This document shows positions 35,157 to 41,443 of a DNA stretch of 41,443 nucleotides, piece by piece. The stretch's first letter is position 1; every line of letters begins with the position of its first letter. The notes beneath the pieces were generated by a model, which worked only from the letters and a program-made list of their open reading frames with translations, was not told the origin of the DNA and did not search any database. This stretch comes from Nitrosomonas sp. (GTDB lineage Bacteria; Pseudomonadota; Gammaproteobacteria; Burkholderiales; Nitrosomonadaceae): NCBI GenBank assembly GCA_008015565.1, contig SSFV01000024.1, positions 1 through 41,443 of the forward strand, in the 5' to 3' direction. The position numbers and the translations under genes were made by a program.

Positions 35157-36253
35157 GGTAATATGTCTGTGCTTGCACGCCCAGAACGGCGTGTTTTATC
35201 TTTAACTTGGCCTGCTAATTGACCACAGGCAGCCGCAATATCATCGCCACGGGTTTTTCTGATCGTCGTCACGTATCCGGCATCCATCAATTGTTCACGA
35301 AAAATGCGAATTGCCTCCGGCGAAGAACGCCTTAAATCGGATCCAGGGAATGAATTAAAGGGAATTAAATTAAATTTACATGGAATGTCTTGCACTAATT
35401 TTATTAACTGCTGCGCTTGAGCCACACTATCGTTGATACCTTCCAGCATGACATATTCGAAAGTGATAAAATCTCTCGGCGCCACTGACAAGTAGCGTTG
35501 ACATGCCGCCAGCAATTCCTTAATAGGATATTTTTTGTTGATGGGTACCAATTGGTCTCGTAAAACATCATTAGGCGCATGCAGCGAAACCGCCAATGCA
35601 ACCGGACAGCGTTCCCGCAATCGGTCTATCGCCGGTACCAATCCGGAGGTGCTAACCGTCACCTTGCGCCGTGATAAACCATAGGCATGATCGTCCAGCA
35701 TCAAATCAAGTGCAGCAACTACGTTATCAAAGTTGGCCAAGGGTTCGCCCATGCCCATCATGACAACATTGCTCACAGCCCGGTCTGAACCAGTAAAAGC
35801 AGCGTTTGAATTGCCTCTCAAGGCGTTATTCGCAATCCACAGTTGCCCAATAATTTCTGCAACTGTCAAATTACGGTTAAAACCTTGTTTGCCCGTTGAA
35901 CAAAAACTACAAGCCAACGCACAACCAACTTGACTTGACACGCACAAAGTGCCACGGCTGGCTTCGGGAATAAAAACGGTTTCTATTGCATTACCCGTTC
36001 CAACTGCTAACAACCACTTGCGAGTTCCGTCGGCAGCCACATGATCAGAAATAATTTGTGGAAATTCAATTATCGCCAGCGCTGCCAGTTTTTCGCGCAA
36101 ACTTTTAGCCAAATCGCTCATGCCGACAAATTCGGTAACACCGAATTGATGAATCCATCGCAACAACTGCTTTGCGCGGAAAGGCTTTTCGCCAATTTCC
36201 ATACAAAATTCAGCGAGTCCTTTCCCCTCAAAATTTAGCAGATTAATAGCCAC
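35153..36253 (-). CDS. rlmN: Dual-specificity RNA methyltransferase RlmN
   Basis: RlmN is a radical-SAM enzyme that methylates C2 of adenosine in 23S rRNA (A2503) and some tRNAs (A37). The 366-residue protein has the cluster motif CALACSFC (Cys111, 115, 118), the segment [17 protein letters not shown], the [14 protein letters not shown] and [11 protein letters not shown] regions, and the second catalytic cysteine near residue 347 (AAACGQLAG). The start is a GTG at 36253 with only a weak ribosome site. ndk lies 21 bases upstream. Confidence 0.96.
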   Translation of the reverse strand: MAINLLNFEGKGLAEFCMEIGEKPFRAKQLLRWIHQFGVTEFVGMSDLAKSLREKLAALAIIEFPQIISDHVAADGTRKWLLAVGTGNAIETVFIPEASRGTLCVSSQVGCALACSFCSTGKQGFNRNLTVAEIIGQLWIANNALRGNSNAAFTGSDRAVSNVVMMGMGEPLANFDNVVAALDLMLDDHAYGLSRRKVTVSTSGLVPAIDRLRERCPVALAVSLHAPNDVLRDQLVPINKKYPIKELLAACQRYLSVAPRDFITFEYVMLEGINDSVAQAQQLIKLVQDIPCKFNLIPFNSFPGSDLRRSSPEAIRIFREQLMDAGYVTTIRKTRGDDIAAACGQLAGQVKDKTRRSGRASTDILP

Positions 36254-36274
36254 TCTTTAAATAATCACTAAGTG

Positions 36275-36700
36275 TTATCGAGAATAAATATTCAATGCTG
36301 GAAAAAAATAGGCAATTTCGACGGCGGCAGTTTCAGCAGCATCCGAGCCATGAACTGCGTTAGCATCAATACTATCGGCGAAATCCGCGCGAATGGTTCC
36401 TTGCTCAGCCTTCTTAGGATCCGTTGCTCCCATCAGATCGCGATTCTTTTTAATGGCATCCTCGCCTTCCAATACTTGCACCATTATGGGGCCGGATGTC
36501 ATGAATTTTACTAAGTCAGGGAAAAATGGGCGTTCGCGATGTATTGCATAGAATTGCTCTGCTTCCAATTTTGATAAATACATCATTTTGGCAGCGATAA
36601 TTTTCAAGCCATTTGATTCAAAACGAGAATAAATTTTCCCAATAACATTTTTTGCGACAGCATCCGGTTTAATAATGGATAACGTTCTCTCAATTGCCAT
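36275..36700 (-). CDS. ndk: Nucleoside diphosphate kinase
   Basis: Ndk transfers the gamma phosphate between nucleoside triphosphates and diphosphates. Taking the ATG at 36700, preceded by GGAG six bases upstream, gives the standard 141 residues beginning [15 protein letters not shown]. The phosphorylated histidine is in [12 protein letters not shown] (His117). The frame extends four codons further upstream, without support. It is the first gene of the ndk-to-der cluster. Confidence 0.96.
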   Translation of the reverse strand: MAIERTLSIIKPDAVAKNVIGKIYSRFESNGLKIIAAKMMYLSKLEAEQFYAIHRERPFFPDLVKFMTSGPIMVQVLEGEDAIKKNRDLMGATDPKKAEQGTIRADFADSIDANAVHGSDAAETAAVEIAYFFPALNIYSR

Positions 36701-36825
36701 TAAATACTCCAATAAATTAGTAAATTATTTGTTTATTTTAACAAAATACACACACATCATTCTAAAAAACATAAAACAAGCTTCGTTGACGATTATTTGT
36801 TCGAAAAAACAGTATGCTATAACCA

Positions 36826-37278
36826 TTAATCAATCGATTGCACTGAATACCCTTCTTGTTTCCAATCTTTAATGCCTTCTCGATAATAAAAAACATTGGA
36901 CCACCCCCAAGCGACCGCCTGCTGCGTTGCGATAGAGCTACCCATACATGAAATACCATTGCAATAAAAAACTACCGGTTGTGCTTTTTCAACAATCTTT
37001 CTTAAATTTTGCTCGGTAAAATTATGTTTAATGGATAAATGATGAGCTTCCGGAATATGTGCGGTTTTATAGTCGTCAAATCCTCTGACATCGATGAAAC
37101 GGTATTTCTTATCGAATAATAACTTTGCGGTTGCCGTATTGATTGTACGAGCACCTTCTATATGCTCCGGCGCCATGCTACCGGCACACAATAAATCTGC
37201 AGATAACAACAGATAGAGCGCAGCCATAAAGAAAATTGTTTTTGTTTTGTATGCAATTACATTATTTCTGGGCTTCAT
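36826..37278 (-). CDS. Periplasmic rhodanese-like protein
   Basis: The 150-residue product has a signal peptide (IFFMAALYLLLSADLLCAG) and one rhodanese domain. It shows FIDVRGFDDYKTAHIPEAHHLS, the typical strand and loop leading to the active site, then VVFYCNGISCMGSS with the presumed catalytic Cys, and ending WSNVFYYREGIKDWKQEGY. The active-site loop has a second cysteine (CNGISC) where many rhodaneses have CxxxxR, so it may work as a redox or persulfide-handling protein rather than a thiosulfate sulfurtransferase. It lies upstream of ndk on the same strand, about 125 bases away. Confidence 0.82.
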   Translation of the reverse strand: MKPRNNVIAYKTKTIFFMAALYLLLSADLLCAGSMAPEHIEGARTINTATAKLLFDKKYRFIDVRGFDDYKTAHIPEAHHLSIKHNFTEQNLRKIVEKAQPVVFYCNGISCMGSSIATQQAVAWGWSNVFYYREGIKDWKQEGYSVQSID

Positions 37279-37323
37279 CTTTCACTCCCGATAAGAACAT
37301 ACTTAGTTTCAAGCTGAAAATTT

Positions 37324-38157
37324 TTAGACTATTGAGTCGAATTTGCGGCGGTCACGAAAATATTTTTTATTATCATAATAGGCTTCCTGTGCATTTTCTT
37401 CAGTCCAGCCCGGATATCCCAAAAGAGGAATCGGTGTCAGATCCGCATTTGACGATAAGGATTTTAATAAAAACCGCTCTAACATTGAATCTACGTATTG
37501 TAATTGATCCGGTAAGCTCAGTCTAAAAAATGTATCGTTAACATCAAATATAATACCTTTGCCAGTCATGCCAATATACGGATGCAATGCCTTTTCATAT
37601 AATCCGTGTCCAATAACAAAAAAGCGCATGGAAGCCAATGCTGCGTCACGCTCTTTCCAGAATAATTGCTTCCATTCAAAATTTCTTAATAACTGAATTA
37701 AGTATGTTTTACTACTAACAATTATTACACCAGATTCGTCGACATGAGTCGCGGCATCTCTTAATACACTGCGGTGCTTAAACTTATTCAATGATTCAAT
37801 CAATTGCATTTGATAATGTAGCTGATTAAGTGTGGATTTGGCGCGAGGAAAAATTTGCCATACCAATGCATTAAAAAAATCATGCCAATTTTTAACTCTT
37901 GTTGGTACTTGCCCCGTCAAATAAACCGTAGACTCATATTTTTCTTCAGAACGTTTTTTTCCTGGCATTGCCGGTACAAAGTGTATTTCTTTACCCGACT
38001 TAGTTTCTATTTGGGCTCTTCGCTTAATTTTTAACTGATTCAAAATCAAAAGTTCTGGCCAGTCTCGCATACCTTTAACATACTGGTTACATTCCCTAAG
38101 CGGTAGAAATATTTGAGAAAGATCCATAAAATCCGGATTCCACTCTTGGATGTTCAT
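37324..38157 (-). CDS. DUF3025-family protein of unknown function
   Basis: This 277-residue soluble protein resembles the DUF3025 family. The central NWHDFFNALVWQIFPRAKSTLNQLHYQ and the later FFVIGHGLYEKALHPYIGMTGKG segments are the ones I recognise. The C-terminus has LTPIPLLGYPGW. No function is established. It contains no signal peptide. Its neighbours are a periplasmic rhodanese gene downstream and an EI24-type membrane protein gene upstream, with gaps of 45 and 96 bases, so cotranscription is possible. Confidence 0.75.
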   Translation of the reverse strand: MNIQEWNPDFMDLSQIFLPLRECNQYVKGMRDWPELLILNQLKIKRRAQIETKSGKEIHFVPAMPGKKRSEEKYESTVYLTGQVPTRVKNWHDFFNALVWQIFPRAKSTLNQLHYQMQLIESLNKFKHRSVLRDAATHVDESGVIIVSSKTYLIQLLRNFEWKQLFWKERDAALASMRFFVIGHGLYEKALHPYIGMTGKGIIFDVNDTFFRLSLPDQLQYVDSMLERFLLKSLSSNADLTPIPLLGYPGWTEENAQEAYYDNKKYFRDRRKFDSIV

Positions 38158-38253
38158 GATGACTGAGAGTAATTCTGAAATTTAATTATCAAGGCAATCC
38201 GCGATAAGCTATGTGTCTATTTTTATAGTACATACAAATTACACAAGTCTTAT

Positions 38254-38991
38254 TCAGGATGTATGGCTCTCTACCCTGTTTTCCATACGTAAAAGCTTCA
38301 AATGTGCAAGTCCAAAGTGAATAAATGCCAGTGCGGTAAAAGTAGGAGCAAACAAGTTTAATATGGGTATGAACTGAACAAAACCTGTTAGCAATCCCAA
38401 ACTCCATAACGAAAATCTATTCGTATCACAGATTGCTTGAATTTCTTGTTTATTCGCATGCTCAGATAATGCATCGTAGCGGAATAACTGTTGATTCATG
38501 AAAGCAGCGGCAATGAATGGAACGATGATGCCTATTCCTATAGCCCACAATGGCAAAGTAACCACCCATACGAGAATAAAAATAGCGGTCGCAAGTATTG
38601 CATTCACGATGCTTCCAGTAATATTGACTCCACTCTCACGCTTGAGGTCAGGGTAGTAACGATCGGCAACTAGTTTAATAAGTGCAGGCATCACAAAAAT
38701 CGTTGTTATAACTAACGTGGTTATTATGACAAGCAAGACAAATAGAATAACTTGCAGCAAGCCCTTCACGCCTGCCACAATCCAGTCAGACTGAAAATTC
38801 CGTAACCATTCACCAACATCAATTTCTCCTAGTACTCGGTACAACATTTCTGAGAAACTATCCCAAAAAACATAACCAACTATAAACCAGAAAATAGTAG
38901 CGGCTAAAATTGGCCAAATAATAATCCAAGCTATCCTGAATCGCAGCAGGTCTCTCAATGCATTCATAATTGCTTTTAGTACCTGGGGCAT
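38254..38991 (-). CDS. EI24/CysZ-like inner-membrane protein
   Basis: This 245-residue protein has about five to six hydrophobic segments: IAWIIIWPILAATIFWFIVGYVF, LLQVILFVLLVIITTLVITTIFVMPALI, IVNAILATAIFILVWVVTLPLW, AIGIGIIVPFIAAAFMN and, near the end, FVQFIPILNLFAPTFTALAF. The conserved FMNQQLFRYDALSEHA region is typical of the EI24 domain group, which includes the sulfate channel CysZ. Sulfate transport is not proven for this branch. It is the first gene on its strand after the large gap to its right. Confidence 0.8.
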   Translation of the reverse strand: MPQVLKAIMNALRDLLRFRIAWIIIWPILAATIFWFIVGYVFWDSFSEMLYRVLGEIDVGEWLRNFQSDWIVAGVKGLLQVILFVLLVIITTLVITTIFVMPALIKLVADRYYPDLKRESGVNITGSIVNAILATAIFILVWVVTLPLWAIGIGIIVPFIAAAFMNQQLFRYDALSEHANKQEIQAICDTNRFSLWSLGLLTGFVQFIPILNLFAPTFTALAFIHFGLAHLKLLRMENRVESHTS

Positions 38992-39784
38992 ATTGTAATT
39001 TCCAAAAATAAATACATCACTTTAAAACAAAATTAAAGCCGGAACGAAAACCACATTCTTAAATACAATTGCGTAGTAATCTTACCGGCAAATAACTTCA
39101 AACTATAATTCTCTTAATTTTAGCTTATCAGATTAATAGCGTTCCGGTCAGGTGTGGAATATCGAGTTAACAACGTTTGGTTTTGTGGATTTTAATCGTA
39201 TTGTGACAATTTTTTTGACCATTCTGCGACCGGAAAAGAATCTGGGTGGCTTTTTCAAGTTATATTTTATCGCCAACAAGGGCATATGCCAGGTTCCGGT
39301 AACTCAGGATCCGCATGGAACCAGCTACACCGGACTGCCAAGATTTGTCCAATAATATAACGGGCTTTCGTGATCAGGCTGGTAAATTCTAACTGCCGTT
39401 GCTTCAAAGGATTTTTCTTCCAAGTGAACTTCGATCGCTTTCTTTATCGGGTTTCATTTTTTTCAATTGATTGATTTGTTTTAATCATTTCCTTTCAGAT
39501 TGCGGCAGGGTACATCATATTCTGAAAAAATTATTGTCAAAATTTGAAGGAAATTATTATAAAAAGTAAATGTATTATCCGATCCATTATATTGGGATAT
39601 TAGGAATTAAACCGGGCAAATGTCTTGAGGATATTAATTATTCATGATTGATGGAAGCGCTTGACAAAAATTATAAAGGGGGCAAGATGAAGACTGTTAC
39701 GTGGTTTGAACTAATAAAATATTGCAAGCAACCAATGTGCTGTTTTGTTTAAAAAAACAATACACCTTCAAAAGGAGAATAATC
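38992..39784. other. Large A+T-rich gap, no firm gene
   Basis: This 793-base gap separates divergent genes. A 67-codon frame from a GTG at 39152 to 39355 (containing LRPEKNLGGFFKLYF and DPHGTSYTGLPRF) has no family I recognise and a weak ribosome site, so I do not call it. A TTGACA at 39661 lacks a well-placed -10. Near the right end is a 21-codon frame with a strong ribosome site, listed separately. No tRNA or known regulatory RNA pattern is visible. Confidence 0.4.
39687..39752 (+). CDS. Possible 21-residue leader peptide
   Basis: AAAGGGGG directly precedes an ATG that encodes MKTVTWFELIKYCKQPMCCFV and a stop. The strong ribosome site and the position 32 bases ahead of the next gene suggest a translated leader. 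Right after it, TTGTTT-AAAA-AAACAA (39745-39760) can form an A+T hairpin ahead of the next ribosome site. No family is recognised. Confidence 0.35.
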   Translation: MKTVTWFELIKYCKQPMCCFV

Positions 39785-40288
39785 ATGGGTACAAAAAGTA
39801 CTCCCCCCGGTTTCCAGCAAATTAGCCGTCACGATGGTATTTTTCAGGAAAAAATCCATGACGCTTATAAAATTAAACAAAAGCTTCCCGAACCAACTGT
39901 ATGTCCGCAGTGTAATGCGGTATTTCATAAAGGCCATTGGCAATGGCTGACAGTGCCGCCTGATGCGCATCGGCATAACTGCCCGGCTTGCCAACGTAAT
40001 CTTGATCACTTTCCTGCCGGATACTTGACTTTAGAAGGGGAGTTCTTTGGCGCGCATCGCGATGAAATTTTGAGCCTGGTTCATAATTTCGAGAACAAAG
40101 AAAAATCCGAGCACCCTTTAAAGCGAATTATGGCCATTGAGGAGAAGGATCAGGCATTATTGATCACAACAACCGATATTCATCTTGCGCGAGGTATCGG
40201 GGAGGCTATTCACCATGCTTATCAAGGCGATCTGGAGTTCCACTATAATCCATCCGAGAATTTGCTGCGTGTTAATTGGTCGCGCTAA
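39785..40288 (+). CDS. Zinc-ribbon protein of the BCAM0308 type
   Basis: From the ATG at 39785, which has AAGGAG about eight bases upstream, this is a 167-residue soluble protein. It has two CxxC pairs, CPQC (40-43) and CPAC (66-69), that should bind one zinc ion. Next come FPAGYLTLEGEFFGAHRDEILSLV and ITTTDIHLARGIGEAIHHAYQG, segments I associate with the BCAM0308-type family of unknown function. The frame could extend to 39722, but without a ribosome site. It is flanked by the possible leader peptide and, convergently, by fabI. Confidence 0.8.
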   Translation: MGTKSTPPGFQQISRHDGIFQEKIHDAYKIKQKLPEPTVCPQCNAVFHKGHWQWLTVPPDAHRHNCPACQRNLDHFPAGYLTLEGEFFGAHRDEILSLVHNFENKEKSEHPLKRIMAIEEKDQALLITTTDIHLARGIGEAIHHAYQGDLEFHYNPSENLLRVNWSR

Positions 40289-40292
40289 GCCC

Positions 40293-40334
40293 TGGCTTAC
40301 AATATCGTTTGATTTTCCAGAGGAAAGTAAGCCA
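40293..40334. terminator. Possible bidirectional hairpin between convergent genes
   Basis: TGGCTTAC (40293-40300) and GTAAGCCA (40327-40334) are perfect inverted copies, with a smaller TTTCC-AGA-GGAAA hairpin inside the loop. They lie between the convergent zinc-ribbon and fabI genes. There is no strong T-run, so termination is only suggested. Confidence 0.3.
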
Positions 40335-40372
40335 CAGTTTGGAATTAAATTGAAACAACATTGAATTGTTTT

Positions 40373-41158
40373 TTAGTCAATGAGATCAAATGCAACAGTG
40401 TTGAAGCCGGCATCCACGTACGTAATTTCTCCGGTAATGCCGCTAGCGAGATCGCTGCACAAAAAAGCGGCAACATTACCTACTTCATCAGTTGTGACGT
40501 TGCGGCGAAGGGGTGAAACTTTTTCAGTGTAACCCAATAACTTGCCAAAGTTTCCAATACCGGAGGCTGCGAGCGTTTTAATGGGACCGGCGGAAATGGC
40601 ATTGACTCGTATTCCCTTTGGCCCGAGACTTGAAGCCATAAAGCGGACATTGGCTTCAAGGCTGGCTTTAGCCAGTCCCATGACATTATAGCTCGGCATC
40701 ACACGGACTGCGCCCAAGTAGCTTAGCGTCAAAAGTGAAGCGTTTCTGTCTTGCATTAAAGGCAGAGCTGCTTTGGCAAGTGCGGAAAAACTGTATGAAC
40801 TGATGTCATGGGCAATGCGAAAAGCTTCTCTATTGACGCTTTCCAGATAATCGCCAGTTAATGCATCGCGTGGAGCAAACGCAATGGAATGGATAATGCA
40901 ATCTAAACCATCCCAATGTTTTTGTAAGCTTTCAAAACATGACGTAATTTCGTTGTCACTGGCTACATCGCAAGGAAATAGCAAATTGCTGTCAAATTCA
41001 GCCGCCAACTTTACGACACGATCACGTAATTCTTCTCCTTGATAAGTAAACGCTAAGATTGCGCCTTCACGTTTCATTGCTTTGGCAATCCCGTAAGCAA
41101 TGGACCGATTGCTGAGAAGACCGGTAATGAGTATGCGTTTATTGGCAAGAAATCCCAT
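40373..41158 (-). CDS. fabI: Enoyl-[acyl-carrier-protein] reductase FabI
   Basis: FabI carries out the last reduction in each round of fatty acid elongation using NADH. The 261 residues match the family length. It has the SDR-type cofactor loop in the FabI form ([15 protein letters not shown], about 11-25), [14 protein letters not shown], and the catalytic Tyr-x6-Lys in [16 protein letters not shown] (Tyr157, Lys164). The start has AAGGAA upstream. The gene stands alone between convergent and divergent neighbours. Confidence 0.96.
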   Translation of the reverse strand: MGFLANKRILITGLLSNRSIAYGIAKAMKREGAILAFTYQGEELRDRVVKLAAEFDSNLLFPCDVASDNEITSCFESLQKHWDGLDCIIHSIAFAPRDALTGDYLESVNREAFRIAHDISSYSFSALAKAALPLMQDRNASLLTLSYLGAVRVMPSYNVMGLAKASLEANVRFMASSLGPKGIRVNAISAGPIKTLAASGIGNFGKLLGYTEKVSPLRRNVTTDEVGNVAAFLCSDLASGITGEITYVDAGFNTVAFDLID

Positions 41159-41294
41159 AAAATTTCCTTGTAAAATGTAGATAATAGGCGAATTATAGCT
41201 GATGGCTAGAATAAGTTGGAATTGTTAGACCCGGACATTATAAGATGCTATGGATTCGGGGATTTAGTTTGAGAGATTTTATGGATTATTTGCA

Positions 41295-41443
41295 ATGAGA
41301 AAGACAATTGCTTCATTTATGTGGCCGCTACTGCTGTTCGCTGTATTAGCTGGCTGCGGGGGAAGTAGCTGGAACAATCCTTACAATATAGAAGATACGG
41401 GGAAAAATATTCTGTATAGCGTATTCAGCGAGCGGCCTAAGCA
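41295..41443 (+). CDS. Extracellular solute-binding lipoprotein (ABC transporter family 5 type), 5' end
   Basis: The first 49 codons of a gene that runs off the right edge. The signal peptide MRKTIASFMWPLLLFAVLAGC ends in the lipobox LAGC (Cys21). The mature start, NNPYNIEDTGKNILYSVFSERPK, resembles the N-terminus of peptide/oligopeptide-type binding proteins, where a SFSERPKxLDP segment is usual. The rest is outside the window, so the ligand cannot be inferred. Confidence 0.65.
   Translation, partial: MRKTIASFMWPLLLFAVLAGCGGSSWNNPYNIEDTGKNILYSVFSERPK

Noticed and set aside
39152-39355. 67-codon GTG-initiated small gene
   Set aside because: Weak ribosome site, no recognised family and no contextual support; mentioned in the gap description only.

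Overview
The window looks like chromosomal DNA of a betaproteobacterium close to Nitrosomonas (Nitrosomonadaceae). This is inferred from protein sequences as I recognise them, the moderately low G+C, the exosortase-A type genes, the gltX/tRNA-Ala/tRNA-Glu block and the ndk-rlmN-pilW-rodZ-ispG-hisS-yfgM-bamB-der order. No database search was possible. Most of the window is ordinary core genome; the accessory material lies at 1-2254, 11841-20725 and in the larger intergenic gaps.

Layout. 1-2254: end of an isochorismatase-family hydrolase and a Tat-exported amidohydrolase with a Cys/His-rich tail. 2472-5637: ffh, divergent from a YpjD/CcsA-like membrane protein, then an SH3-type lipoprotein. 5645-7889 (minus): group III truncated haemoglobin and a membrane diguanylate cyclase carrying a ten-base poly-C tract. 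8074-9684: NAD-type malic enzyme. 9746-9856: MITE-like element. 9993-11651 (minus): gltX, tRNA-Ala(GGC) and tRNA-Glu(TTC), with a good promoter in front of the tRNAs.

11841-20725 (plus): an exosortase-associated acyl-CoA ligase and PLP decarboxylase. A regulatory gap follows, with a perfect FNR-type palindrome, a TATAAT and nested inverted repeats. Then come four tightly spaced genes: an exosortase-system acyltransferase, a PstS-like periplasmic protein, an outer-membrane porin and a Cache-HAMP-PAS-GGDEF-EAL protein. This block is the best candidate for an undescribed system. It may link anaerobic/nitrogen-oxide sensing, cell-envelope or lipid chemistry, outer-membrane uptake and c-di-GMP.

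20734-24956 (minus): a MacAB-type export operon (adaptor, ATPase, two permeases). 25083-26714 (plus): a MutS-family ATPase with predicted membrane helices. 26715-27119: a graveyard of IS fragments interrupted by a second MITE-like element. 27120-36700 (minus): der, bamB, yfgM, hisS, ispG, rodZ, pilW, rlmN and ndk, mostly overlapping or nearly so. 36826-38991 (minus): periplasmic rhodanese, DUF3025 protein and EI24/CysZ-like membrane protein. 38992-39784: a large A+T-rich gap with a possible leader peptide. Then a zinc-ribbon BCAM0308-type protein (plus), fabI (minus), and the start of a solute-binding lipoprotein that runs off the right edge.
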